Of a DNA stretch of 64,000 bases, positions 37,841 to 49,430 are shown piece by piece; position 1 is the first letter of the stretch; each line of letters opens with the position of its first letter. The notes under the pieces were generated by a model, which was given only the letters and a program-made list of their open reading frames with translations, searched no databases and was not told the DNA's origin. The DNA comes from Maylandia zebra (Eukaryota > Chordata > Actinopteri > Cichliformes > Cichlidae): contig NC_135170.1 in the NCBI RefSeq assembly GCF_041146795.1, forward strand, positions 20,888,033 through 20,952,032. Reading direction: 5' to 3'. Made by a program: the position numbers and the translations under genes.

Positions 37841-40168
37841 AAATTTCCAATCAAAATGTTTATTTTTAAACGATAAAAAGATTTTATCTGCTAACAACAT
37901 TTTCCATGCCCACACAGGTCAGTGCTTACAAAGACTTTGTCAGCTTTCACATGTTTAAATAAGCGTTTTAAGGTCAGGACTTGACGCAAAATATAAAGTC
38001 GCGATAAACAATTTTCTGGAGACACTTCTAAATATGAATCTGTGCATTTCCTCTTTGTCAGGAATGATAAAACATTACACATTATATTTACATTATTTTT
38101 GGATAATAATACACTCCCACGAATTAATATGAGCAAATTAATAAAAAAAACCCCAATTACAATAACCTCTGATCTTAATTAAAATCGCGGTGTTTTGTTG
38201 AACGCAGGATGGTGCAAACCTAAAGCTAGAAATTGGGCTGAATCACGTACAAAACTTCATCACAATTCAACCAAAGCCACCTGTCAGCCAGCGAGAAATC
38301 GTATTTGGCATCGCTGTCAAAGAATGTTCCAACTGAATGAATTTTAGCCAGCAAAGATTGTTCCACAAAGACCGCGATCAGATAACTCTACAGAAACTCT
38401 GCAAGTATAAACAAACAGTGCAAAAAGAAATAGTGAGAGCGGGTGGACAGTCAAAGAGCAACAACAGCAACAACAACACTCCTTAAACTTCAGTTTGATT
38501 TTAATTTCATCAGCAGCGTATTAAATATCGGTATGTACACGTTTGAAAGTTACATAGAAAAAATATAGTATTACAGTAGGCCTGTTTGTTAGTAGCTTGT
38601 TACACAGTTACCTCCTTGGCAGGTATTGGCCTCCTCTGAACTACATGAAATACTCATCTTTTATCTTTGAAGAAGCCTTTGTCCGTGCTGCTCTCTCTGA
38701 CGGTGACTGTCAGGAAGTTCAAGGTGACATCGGTTACGGTCACAGTGTCCAGGTGAGCGAAACAGGGGGTCCAGGATGAGGCTGGATGCTCGGAGGATTC
38801 GTGGATGGAATCGGTGTGTGAAGGTGAAGCTTGTTCCCGGGGCAGAGAGTTCTCGTTCGCTGCAGGCCGCTTCATGCTCAAACAGTGAATCCTGTGCCTC
38901 CCCTGCTCGCTTTTGCGCAAATCCGAAGCTAATGCGCACGGGTAAGAGAAGCCCGCGCCCCCCAAATGTCTCTGCTCGCTGTGGGATTTGGGTGTTATCG
39001 TGGTTTCCTCCTGAAACCTCTTGGTCAACTGCATGAGGCAGTGATCTGACGTCTCCCCGTGATGATGCGGGCGTCGGCTGTGGTGAGACGTGGGCTCATT
39101 CGTGAACTTGCTACGTTTGGCGTCTGGCTCTGCTGAGCTGCTGCCGTCGTCTTTATCATAATGCATGTGCATTTTGGGTTTGCGTCCTCTCTTTTTGGGG
39201 AACTGCTGAGCAGCTGCTGGAGTTGTTCTGGGTCTTCTCTCCAACTCTGGTGGGCGAATGTGGACACTTTCCCCTCTGTTGACCGCGCTGGGCGGGAAGA
39301 TTGTGGGAACCACGGTGCGCAAACCCTCCCTGGCCCTCGGTGTTATGATAGGCTCGGGGATGGGATAGGAAACCTGGATCCCTCTGTGAGCCTCTCTTCT
39401 AAATTCATACGTCTTTTCTTTGGCTTTGGCTTTGGCCTGAGGAAGCAAAAAAAAAAGAGAAGAAAAAAAAACCCAATTACATTTATGACGAAAAGTTTCC
39501 CAGAATTGAAAATCTTAAGTCTCTTGAGCAAATGTAAAGTTTTAGAGGCCTTGACCTAAAGTTTCTGTGATTTAAAGGGAATGAAAGGCTGTAAGAATGA
39601 AAATACTGTTAATATTCACATGTAAAGTCATGTAAAGTTCTTTGTCCAACATTACATGACCAGAAACCTTTGAGAAAAGAGATCTTTGGAGACATTTTTT
39701 CAAACTTACAATTGTTTTCAAAAAACTGAAACCACAGCACAGTGGCATCAAAGTTTATAGGAGTGCACACATCACTGAAATGGTTCAGCCTGTGCACATG
39801 AAGCCACGCCTCGGAAAGACAAGCGAATAAAACGGAATACCCAGAAATAAATACAAACACTCACCTTTAAAAGAAATGTCTCAGGCTTGGGTCCCCTCTT
39901 TTTCGGCCCGAACATCTCCCTTTCTCGCTCCCTGAAGAATTTTTATAAATCGTTAAAAGAGTCCGCACGACACAATAAACAATTATTTTTCATTAAGTCA
40001 ATGATTAAATTGGAACATCTCATTTTACTGGACTATGGGCTGAAATTCAACCCGCTTCCATCAGCTTTCACTTGTAAGCTAAATACAAATCGAATAAAGC
40101 GAAATATATATGCATCTGTTTGGGATTTATTTATTTATTTTAAATGGGCGACATCACATCTTGCAGCT
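37841..40168. repeat. cbx8 segmental duplication, source copy A
   Basis: This interval, covering cbx8 exons 4 and 5, the intron between them, part of intron 3 and downstream DNA, is repeated at 42257-45217 in the same orientation. Homology begins at an AAATTTCCAATCAAAA word and ends at CACATCTTGCAGC. It is taken as the source because it is continuous with exons 1-3. Confidence 0.92.
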
Positions 40169-41091
40169 ACTTAAAGTGGCTCTGCTGACACTTTCCTGTC
40201 AGGAATGGGGATGTGGGGCTCATAGATTTAAACCCAGACTAAATGTTTTATTTAAAGTGACACTTTTGCAAAATGCGCGGTGCCAACTCGATTCTGCAGG
40301 GAGAGGGAGAGAGAGGCCTACTTGTTTCACTGTCAAACCCTCACCTCTCTTCGAAGGCAGAGAAGAGACGTGCATCCAGAATGTTTTCCTCCGGCTCCCA
40401 AGTGCTGTACCTACGTCACAACAACCGAGAGGAGAGGTGTTTGGCGACACACAGACACACACTGAGAAACGCTCATTTGTCAATGCGCAAAAACACGCGC
40501 TCCTGACACTTTTATCAAAGCAATCTCGCTTTGCTCGCTCTGCAATTACAGACTACGTAGCAGGACAGTGACGCATGGTGAACTCAGCCATTGCTAAAGC
40601 TAGTGTAGACTTCAACACATCTCAGCGGGCTGAAAGCGAGATGTGTTCAAACACCTGCCAGGTGCACACGAGCCAGCAGGCGCACGGCACACGGCACCGC
40701 CGTACACCGAGTGCATGAAATGCATTTTATTTTTTTTTAAAAACAAACCACACATCCACAAAGCTGAGTAACGCCACACTGTGTGATGGTGCAGTTGTGC
40801 AAGCGGCCAGGATGGAGCGCTGTCCTTCACAGCTTCGGTTATTATACTCACTTCTGAGACCAACCCTTCCATTTCACGAGATATTCCCAACGACCCTGCA
40901 AAAACAGACCCACAACAGAGTCAGGTTATCAGATGTCTACGTGTCGACACTGCAAACGCACATGTTTGCGTTAGAGACGCAGAGACACAGCCTGCGGGTG
41001 GAGGAAAAAAAACAGCGAATACCCGTCTGATTCGCCGTTTAATGATGGACTCGGCTGCGAAGACGCTCTCACCGACAGCCGAGAGCTCCAT
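38654..41091 (-). CDS. cbx8: cbx8, Polycomb chromobox protein 8
   Basis: Subunit of canonical PRC1; the chromodomain binds H3K27me3 and the C-terminal Pc box binds RING1A/B. Five coding exons: 41023-41091, 40852-40895, 40345-40410, 39865-39931 and 38654-39436; phases agree, 342 aa (human 389). Start [20 protein letters not shown] has a strong Kozak context. The aromatic cage residues F11, W32 and W35 are all present. Then [16 protein letters not shown], an ATG-containing exon 4 ([18 protein letters not shown]), [12 protein letters not shown], a [10 protein letters not shown]-hook-like word, and the Pc box [16 protein letters not shown] ending FFKDKR. Residue 26 is W where human has M (GRWEYL). 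Exons 4 and 5 are duplicated upstream. Teleosts have cbx8a and cbx8b; I cannot say which this is. Confidence 0.97.
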
Positions 41092-42162
41092 GGTTCACCA
41101 TGCACCTCGTTTATTTCTGTGTTTTTTATTATTTTTGGCTTCCCCTCGTCCTCTTCGGGTTGTTTAATTCCGCACATCCCATAATACGCACAACAGGACG
41201 TCATCACGTCTTTTTCTGTTGCCAGGCGCCGCGGTCGGTAGGACGGATCGTGGCGGAGCGCATTGGCTCAGTTGTTGCTACGTGCTCCGGATTTCTGAGT
41301 GAATGGGGCGGAGTCTTGTGCTGTGGCTGCTGTACAGGAATGTCTGGCACAGTGGACTAAGCAAAGTCAGAGGGTCTCGGAGCGGGTCTACTGACCCCCC
41401 CAGAGGTCCATGAGGGGGTACAAAGAGCCCTCCCCTACACGGCGAGAAGAAAACGCTGAATTCCACTAGAATAAAAAAGAAACGCGAACAAAGATGGAAG
41501 ACTAACTCCTTTATTTAATGAAAGATTGTATACTTAAAAAGCTCAAATAAAGGTGTAAAAAATCCACAAAATATAAGTCTATAAAAAGCAGAAGCATGAA
41601 CTACTCAGCGCTAAAATAACAGGCTAATAATTATTATGATAATAATGACATGCAGATGCAAATGTATTAAATGAAACCGTATCAAGCTTGTACTGAGTAA
41701 CCCCGGGTTACTGTTTTAACTGATCTACAGATCTAAATAATTTTTTTAATGACCTGTTTATTATAAAAACATAATTTAATGTTAGATGTAAGCAGTGTCG
41801 TGTTCACACGCCGAGTCTCTAAAGAAGGTTGTTCCCACTTGTTCCCATTGCTCCGTCCTTGAAACACTTTCACTGTCTGTGTCCATAATTCAGCCAGCAT
41901 GGCTCAAATTACATAATAGATAATAGAAATATTATTTAAAAATACGAATTTTAAAATTGTCTGTTTTTAGCGGCAATTCCGGGACCTACTGGTGTAAATC
42001 TTTATGGCAGAAGAGAAATCTCTGGCACATAAAACAAAGTCGGTTTGTTTTAATTTGCTATTTCAATGGCAACAGTTATGGAAACGATTGTTACAAGAAG
42101 ATCTAAAGAGTATGAAGAGCAAATTTACGATTTAATTTTAAGTTCTGCAAATTAACGCACAA
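41092..42162 (-). promoter_or_regulatory. cbx8: cbx8 promoter region
   Basis: Between the cbx8 ATG and the duplicated block. CpG-rich up to about 41340, then AT-rich. The start site is not fixed; no canonical TATA box is obvious close to the ATG. Confidence 0.45.
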
Positions 42163-42236
42163 GCAGCAGCATCCTGTCAGAGTTTATCCTGGGAAGATGT
42201 GAGAGGAAACAACATGTCAGGGACTTTGAAACTTTG
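42163..42236 (+). repeat. Left direct repeat flanking cbx8 copy B
   Basis: A word series running ATCCTGTCAGAGTTTATCCT to GGACTTTGAAACTTTGAG. The same ~73 bp recurs at 45218-45290 with about five differences. It is not present at the source copy. Confidence 0.9.
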
Positions 42237-42545
42237 AGGAGAAAAAACTGTCCAAGTGAAATTTCCAATCAAAATTGTAAAATTTAAAGGATAATCAGAT
42301 TTTATCTGCTAACATTTTCCACGCCCATACAGATCAGTGCTTACAAAGACTTTGTCAGCTTTCACATGTTTAAATAAGCGTTTTAAGATCAGGACTTGAC
42401 GCAAAATATAAAGTCGCGATAAACAATTTTCTGGAGACACTTCTAAATATGAATCTGTGCATTTCCTATTTGTCAGGAATGATAAAACATTACACATTAG
42501 ATTTACATTATTTTTGGATAAAAATACACTCCCACCAATTAGTAT

Positions 42546-42735
42546 AGAATAGAATCGAAAAATCCTTTAATTGTCCCACAAGGGGAAATCTGGTTGTAAC
42601 AGCAACCAGAAAGACACATATACAAACAAACAGTACACAGGACACAGAGCAGAAACATACACAATGTTTTTCTTACATATTTACATCAAGGACAATGGTT
42701 ACTATAAACAGAGTAATGTATGGGCAAACTAATTA
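42546..42735 (-). mobile_element. LINE/SINE 3'-tail insertion in copy B (minus)
   Basis: Absent from the matching position of copy A (about 38123). On the minus strand it ends with a (TATTC)n-like tail after a GGGACAATTAAAGGATTT word. So it inserted after the duplication, or was lost cleanly from A, which is less likely. Confidence 0.8.
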
Positions 42736-44109
42736 AAAAAAACCCCAATTACAATAACCTCTGATCTTAATTAAAATCGCGGTGTTTTGTTGAACGCAGG
42801 ATGGTGCAAACCTAAAGCTAGAAATTGGGCTGAATCACGTACAAAACTTCATCACAATTCAACCAAAACCACCTGTCAGCCAGCGAGAAATCGTATTTGG
42901 CATCGCTGTCAAAGAATGTTCCAACTGAATGAATTTTAGCCAGCAAAGATTGTTCCACAAAGATCGCGATCAGATAACTCTACAGAAACTCTACAAGTAT
43001 AAACAAACAGTGCAAAAAGAAATAGTGAGAGCTGACAGTCAAAGAGCAACAACAACAGCAACAACAACACTCCTTAAACTTCAGTTTGATTTTAATTTCA
43101 TCAGCAGCGTATTAAATATCGGTATGTACACGTTTGAAAGTTACATAGAAAAAATATAGTATTACAGTAGGCCTGTTTGTTAGTAGCTTGTTACACAGTT
43201 ACCTCCTTGGCAGGTATTGGCCTCCTCTGAACTACATGAAATACTCATTTTTTGTCTTTGAAGAAGCCTTTGTCCGTGCTGCTCTCTCTGACGGTGACTG
43301 TCAGGAAGTTCAAGGTGACATCGGTTACGGTCACAGTGTCCAGGTGAGCGAAACAGGGGGTCCAGGATGAGGCTGGATGCTCGGAGGCTTCGTGGATGGA
43401 ATCGGTGTGTGAAGGTGAAGCTTGTTCCCGGGGTAGAGAGTTCTCGTTCGCTGCAGGCCGCTTCATGCTCAAACAGTGAGTCATGTGCCTCCCCTGCTCG
43501 CTTTTGCGCAAATCCGAAGCTAATGCGCACGGGTAAGAGAAGCCCGCGCCCCCCAAATGTCTCTGCTCGCTGTGGGATTTGGGTGTTATCGTGGTTTCCT
43601 CCTGAAACCTCTTGGTCAGCTGCATGCGGCAGTGATCTGATGTCTGCCCGTGATGATGCGGGCGTCGGCTGTGGTGAGACGTGGGCTCCCTCATGAGCTT
43701 GCTATGTTTGGCGTCTGGCTCTGCTGAGCTGCTGCCGTCGTCTTTATCATAATGCATGTGCATATTGGGTTTGCGTCCTCTCTTTCTTTCTAGAACTGCT
43801 GGGACACTTGGAACGTCAGAGCAGCTGCTGGAGTTGTGTTGGGTCCTCTCTCTCTCCCCCTCTGTTGACCGCGCTGGGCGGGCAGATTGCTGGATCCACT
43901 GTGCGCAATCCAGCAATCTGGCCCTTTTCTTTGGCTTTGCCTAAGGAAGCAAAAAAAAAAAGGCCTTCTTGTGCTTTTTATTAACAAAAACGGTGCAAAA
44001 ATAAAGCTTCACGTCGACTTTATGTGTAGTGTTCAAGTAGAAAAGGATTTTTCTTCCGAAGTGCAGAGTAGCTGAAATACATTTGTGACGAAAAGTTTCC
44101 CAGAAATGA

Positions 44110-44355
44110 AAATTTTTCCCCTCCTGTCTGGAGGGGAGAGGGAAGGGAAACAGGAGATCAAAGGAGGGAGGAACAACTAAGCTGCAGTGCCTCTGCACCT
44201 CACTGTACAATACCTTGTGCAATACTTTTTGTAAATAGTCAACAGTGCAATAGACTCAATACTTGAAATGTGCAATTCACTTGTATTTTTATTTTTTATT
44301 CCTATTTATTCTATTTATCCCCTTTGTATATTTTATTTATATTTGTCTCTGTATT

Positions 44356-44453
<98 letters not shown>

Positions 44454-44568
44454 ACAGTTCTGTAACTGTAACTTCGGTCGTTGCTGTGCTTTTTTTGGAA
44501 GTCGAATTTCCCAGAGGAACCCACCCGAGGGATTAATAAAGTTCTATCTTATCTTATCTTATCTAAAT
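44110..44568 (+). mobile_element. LINE-tail insertion in copy B intron (plus), with microsatellite
   Basis: Absent from copy A at about 39513. It ends GGGATTAATAAAGTTCTATC followed by TATCT repeats, the usual tail of several fish LINEs, and includes a (TG)n/(TA)n tract at 44361-44453. Confidence 0.82.
44361..44453. repeat. (TG)n(TA)n microsatellite
   Basis: About 36 TG units then about 10 TA units, read directly. Confidence 0.97.
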
Positions 44569-45217
44569 CTTAAGTCTCTTGAGCAAATGTAAAGTTTTAG
44601 AGGCCTTGACCTAAAGTTTCTGTGATTTAAAGGGAATGAAAGGCTGTAAGAATGAAAATACTGTTAATATTCACATGTAAAGTCATGTAAAGTTCTTTGT
44701 CCAACATTACATGACCAGAAACCCTTGAGAAAAGAGATCTTTGGAGACATTTTTTTAAACTTACAATTGTTTTCAAAAAAGTGAAACCACAACACAGTGG
44801 CATCAAAGTTTATAGGAGTGCACACATCACTGAAATGGTTCAGCCTGTGCACATGAAGCCACGCCTCGGAAAGACAAGCGAATAAAACGGAATACCCAGA
44901 AATAAATACAAACACTCACCTTTAAAAGAAATGTCTCAGGCTTGGGTCCCCTCTTTTTCGGCCCGAACATCTCCCTTTCTCCCTGAAGAATTTTTATAAA
45001 TCGTTAAAAGAGTCCGCACGACACAATAAACAATTATTTTTCATTAAGTCAATGATTAAATTGGAACATCTCATTTTACTGGACTATGGGCTGAAATTCA
45101 ACCAGCTTTCATCAGCTTTCACTTGTAAGCTAAATAAAAATCGAATAAAGCGAAATATATATGCATCTGTTTGGGATTTATTTATTTATTTTAAATGGGC
45201 GACATCACATCTTGCAG

Positions 45218-45290
45218 CACAGCATCCTATCAGAGTTTATCCTGGGAAGATATGAGAGAAAACAACATGTCAGGAACTTTGAAACTTTGA
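45218..45290 (+). repeat. Right direct repeat flanking cbx8 copy B
   Basis: Second copy of the 42163-42236 sequence, starting ACAGCATCCTATCAGAGTTT and ending AACTTTGAAACTTTGAG. Four of the visible differences are G in the left copy and A in this one. Confidence 0.9.
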
Positions 45291-45532
45291 GTTGCTATAG
45301 AGTTATTTAAAATAATGCACACAAACGCTTACATACTCTGTCTATAATAATAATAACAATAATATTAATAATGAAATATTTTTTTAAATGGCTTTCTTTC
45401 TGCTTGGACAGATCAGCCATTTATTTATTCATTTATTTAATTTTAAATAATTACTTATTGAGAACATAAAATCATTTCCAGTTATTAAAGAAATTATCAG
45501 AAAAAAATGCAGAAATTGTTGGCTTCATCATC

Positions 45533-45533
45533 A

Positions 45534-45587
<54 letters not shown>

Positions 45588-45588
45588 G
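45533..45588. repeat. (ATT)n microsatellite
   Basis: About 18 trinucleotide units, read directly. Confidence 0.97.
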
Positions 45589-46481
45589 TATTACATTTTC
45601 TGGAATATCTTTGATATTTTTTAATGCGATTGTAACATTTATTCTGAGTATTGATTACTGGGGCAGGACTGTGCCTTCCAGTTGTATTTTCTGTGGGGCT
45701 CATGTTCGTTAAAATAATGCATGAAAATAAAATTAGATAAAAATAATATTAATAATAATGCATTTGGGCTTCTCTTGAACTAGTGGGTTTTTATTCTTAA
45801 ACAGTCCTTATCACAGTGAATTGTTAGGCCATCCACGCGTGTCTTTCTGATGTCAGTCAGAAAGGTTTCCAGGTTTGAAATGTATTCCGCGCAGTTTATT
45901 TCACGTTGCTCTGAACAGCAAAAACACGAGGACGGTGCTTGAAATGCGCAATTTTCGTTCCAAGATTCTGCGACTTTTTTCCTCCTAAAGTTTATCTATT
46001 GACATGACAAACAGGCAAAGCTGCACGACCAGCTCAGAGTACGAGAGTGTATCAGTTGAATAAGTAAAGCAAGTCTCTGCACGGATTATTTGACATTAAA
46101 CCTTCATGCTGATGTTGCGTTTGGCTGTGTGCGCGCTGCTGATCTGTTTTGATTGATAGTTTTTGGTCCATTGGCAATTTGTTTTGTCTTAAAGACTCTG
46201 CTTCGTCCACAGATGGATTGATCATGAAATTTTAAGATGATTAAAAATATTATCTGTAGAGGCAAAATCTCTCTCTATATATATGTATATGTATGTGTAT
46301 TTGTGTATATATTTCGCCCCTGATCTCTGATCTTGAATTTTCACATGAGCACCTCAAACAACACCTCAAGTGAAACTCTTGGAAACAGGAGGACAGAGGC
46401 GGACAGATGCTGAATGTAATTGAATTTATGTGAATCACTTAAACGTTTAATCTCATGTTTGGGACCTACTGAATGAAATTA

Positions 46482-46509
46482 CCCCCCCCCCCCCCCCCCC
46501 CCCCCCCCC
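46482..46509 (+). repeat. C homopolymer (28 nt)
   Basis: Read directly; unstable and likely inaccurate in length. Confidence 0.97.
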
Positions 46510-48974
46510 TCTAAAAAAAGAAATCAGGAAGGAGGCACTCAGTCTGCTCTGAGGAGAGGTGCAGCACCAATTTGTCCGTCTTTACTCTCGATCGTCTGAG
46601 AGATCGTGGATAATTGGCTGATAAACTTGTGCTGCTGTCTGTTTTTTCTCTTCTTCTTTTTTTAAATTTCCCAGCAGTGGAGCAGACAAAGGCGGGAGCG
46701 CAGCGGACAAAAGATGCGTGGTGGCTGCCGTCGAAATATGAACCACCATTTTGATAGTCATAGCCTGTAGACCGACATTTCCTGTCGGTACTAGAATGGC
46801 TGTACAGCCTACACTGCTTCTGCAGAGGCAGAGAGCGGACTGGTGCGTGCTGACAGGAGGCAGCCGCACATACAGACACGTTGCTGCTTCTGCGGCTCTC
46901 CATATTTGGCTGCGAGTCGGTGAAAAGTGGGTCTGCAGGAGCCGCAATGGCGACAGCCGTACATGAATAAACAGAGCTGGCTCTGTGAGAACATTATTGG
47001 CTCTCTGGTTTCTGGGCAACTGCTGCGCACAGCTCGCTGTCCTACTTACCGGGCGACATTTTCTGCTCAATGTGGCTGCTCAGATGTTTTAAAAACAACA
47101 ACAAAAAAACCCACAAGCGAGAAGATGTGAAGCCGTGTGGCTTTGACCTGCAGCCTGAATCAGACATGAGCGCATGATTTGAATTAGAAAGCATTATCTA
47201 CAACAGCAAACGCAACCGCAGCTCCATGTCTAATTTCTCACCAGAACCTCTTTCAGGTTTCTTTAAGGCGCGGGGGGGCTATATGTGTTTTAATTGCTCT
47301 TTTGAAAGGAATGAGCTCCATTAAAAATAAAAAAAAAGATGCTTAAGGAAATTTTTAAAAAGGGAGAAAATGAAGAGCCTTCGCTTCTATTTTGAATCCC
47401 TTCATATTTCTGTCGTTTCTGGGGTGTCGCAGGCCTCCAGCGGTCCACGCGCAGGGATTTAAATTAGAGAAGTGATCCCTGCTGCTCGCGCACTCCTGCG
47501 AGGCTGCACTGCTGAGATGAAACCGACACTGTGTGCAGGCTGCTGCTGGGTACGATGATAAAGGGGGTATGTGAAACATCACACTTGGTCTATAAATATG
47601 TTCCCCTGTTAAAACATGTTTCGGTTTCCTATAGCTGCTGATGCATGACTGGCTCACAGGTTCAAAGCCACGGAAGGCCTGTAGAGAGAGCCTCACGCAT
47701 AGAGAGAGCGAGAGAGATTTCAAAAGCCAGGGTGGAAAAAAGCTGCATGAAATATATAAGATATAGGAAAATATCGACTAAGCTTCACCACTCTGAAAAC
47801 AGAGTATGAGTTTATTTGCCAGTTTCAGTCGACCGCACACCTTCCGGTGGGCCTGTTAGGATTCATCGAGCATTTGAGACTTCAGCAGGTCACCTCAGCT
47901 CCCCAAAATGGCCACAAATACATTTCCAGTTCATCCACAAATAAATGATTCCTGGATAAATAAATAGTAACTCATAATCTATTGCCCGCTTTAGCTGAAA
48001 GTCTGGTTAATTAAGTCTATATTACAAGATTATTAAGGGGCCATTTCCAAAACGAAATCTCAGAGAAAGAGGGGGAATGGCCTGAAATGTTCGATAAAGG
48101 TTTATGTGAGAGTGTCATTTAGACCGGAAGTGAGCTCATTCTTGTAAAAATGCCAGCAGATTACCTCCTCATTATATGCGTCACCTATTGTGCCTGCAGT
48201 CTTCCACCTACGTAGGTGGAAAAATGCATTTGTTTATCAAAGAGGTTGATTTTTTTCCTCTCTGAAAATCAAGAAACTGATATAGTTGGTCTCCTAAAAA
48301 CTAACTCTAAGTTGGCATTAATGTCAAGATTACAGGGCAGCTAGTTCGCCCCCCCACGCCCCCACCCAAAAAATAATAATAAAAAAAAAATAGAAGAAAG
48401 CGACGTTAAATGGTTCACTTTGCTCCGGGATCACTTTTAATTAAACCTGGCAATAATATATTAATTATTAAAGTAATTAAAGTACTTCACATGACTCGTT
48501 CTGTAACGATAGAGCACCATTGTGGCCCTCTTTTGTAGGTTTTCATTTCCTTATATGGTTGTTTGATTTTGATCAGTCAGCTGTCACTGACAGACAATGA
48601 CTTGACTAAAGAAACAACCAAAATACACCTCACACATTTCTCCGGGCCTTTCTGTTTGTCACACCATGCAAATGTTATGCCTCTAATCAGTTTGTAATCC
48701 TCTTATAACAGAGTAGATTGTTTCTCCGTACAGTTTCAGACCTGGCTCCAGGCTCCCCGGGCCTTCATAAAGTCTGGAAGAGGCCCACAGAGTTTGAAGG
48801 TGTCAAGAAAGGTCAGTGTTTAGAGATGATTCACAAAAAGTCGTGCACTCGAGTATCAGCCCTTTCTGTATGATGACAGTGCAGAAAAACTTGCTGTGTC
48901 ATTGTGCCGCAGGCCACACAGACCTGTTTTACAGCAAGCTGGAAACACAATAAAGCCTCCTACACTCTAATAAA

Positions 48975-49430
48975 TAAAACATTGGTTCAAATAAAAAAAA
49001 CATGTTAACGTTTTCCACTAGAATTTTTGAGTTAAGCCAACTTCTGGCAGAATAGCATTAATTCAAAGCAATATTTTTGAGTATGGTGAAGTAGCTTTTT
49101 TGGCCACAAGTAAAAACATTCTTAAGTAAAATTAACTTAATAATTTTCGACTAGAACACAAAAATTTAAGTTGATCCAACGTGAATTTTACGTATAGTGA
49201 AGTTACTTTTTGGCCACAAAAAAAAAACACATTCTGAGTAACATGAACTTAATAATTGTCAACAAATACACAGGAATTTAAGTTGATCCAAGATTATATT
49301 TATGTATGGTGAAGTAGCTTTTTGATCAAAATAAAACACATTTATAATTAAAATGAACTTAACTGTCGGCATAAATAGTATTTATGTTGGTCAAATATGA
49401 TATTTTGGTTACAGTGTAGTAATTTTTTGG
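48975..49430 (+). repeat. Tandem repeat, ~111 bp unit, about four degenerate copies
   Basis: GTGAAGT(A/T)(G/A)CTTTTT recurs at 49086, 49197 and 49309, and GTGTAGTAATTTTTT at 49414: spacings 111, 112 and 105. Each unit also carries AACTTAATAATT-like and TTTAAGTTGATCCAA words. Confidence 0.85.

Larger units (their letters stand above)
43245..44982 (-). pseudogene. cbx8 partial duplicate (exons 4-5 only)
   Basis: Exon 4-like 44920-44982 and exon 5-like 43245-43940 keep AG acceptors and GT donors. Relative to cbx8, exon 4 lost 4 nt near its 5' edge, so the original frame would hit a stop. Exons 1-3, and thus the chromodomain, are missing. However, an ATG within exon 4 ([17 protein letters not shown]) reads in frame across the junction into exon 5, which is open for 231 codons to the stop: 248 aa in all. 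The first ~50 exon-5 residues differ from cbx8 because of compensating indels (AKPKKRARLL...); from [15 protein letters not shown] on it follows cbx8, with about 11 substitutions and an intact Pc box ending FFKDKK. It is either a truncated pseudogene or a young gene for a chromodomain-less protein; no promoter is recognised. Confidence 0.85.
42257..45217. repeat. cbx8 segmental duplication, derived copy B
   Basis: Near-identical to 37841-40168 but larger by two insertions (about 42546-42735 and 44110-44568) and with small deletions. It carries cbx8 exons 4 and 5 but none of exons 1-3. A filler of about 20 bp separates it from the left direct repeat, while the right end abuts the other repeat directly. 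Confidence 0.92.
45291..48970. other. Intergenic between cbx8 copy B and the tandem repeat
   Basis: No supported gene. 45.3-46.5 kb is AT-rich with simple repeats: (ATT)n at 45533-45588 and a 28-C run at 46482-46509. 46.5-47.7 kb is GC-richer with many CpGs and random open frames. 47.8-48.25 kb is non-repetitive and may be regulatory. No exon with both a good frame and splice sites was found. Confidence 0.5.

Noticed and set aside
37891-42497. A matching ~62-80-codon frame at 37891-38136 and 42309-42497 that looks conserved
   Set aside because: Its similarity is explained by the segmental duplication; nothing else suggests coding.
44333-44536. Cysteine/valine and histidine/threonine repeat frames
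   Set aside because: Translations of the (TG)n/(TA)n microsatellite.
46511-47070. Overlapping 130- and 162-codon minus-strand frames
   Set aside because: CpG-rich DNA gives long chance frames; three overlapping frames are open at once and none shows a domain.
48975-49430. CRISPR-like array
   Set aside because: Units are contiguous degenerate tandem copies with no constant repeats and unique spacers, and this is a vertebrate genome.
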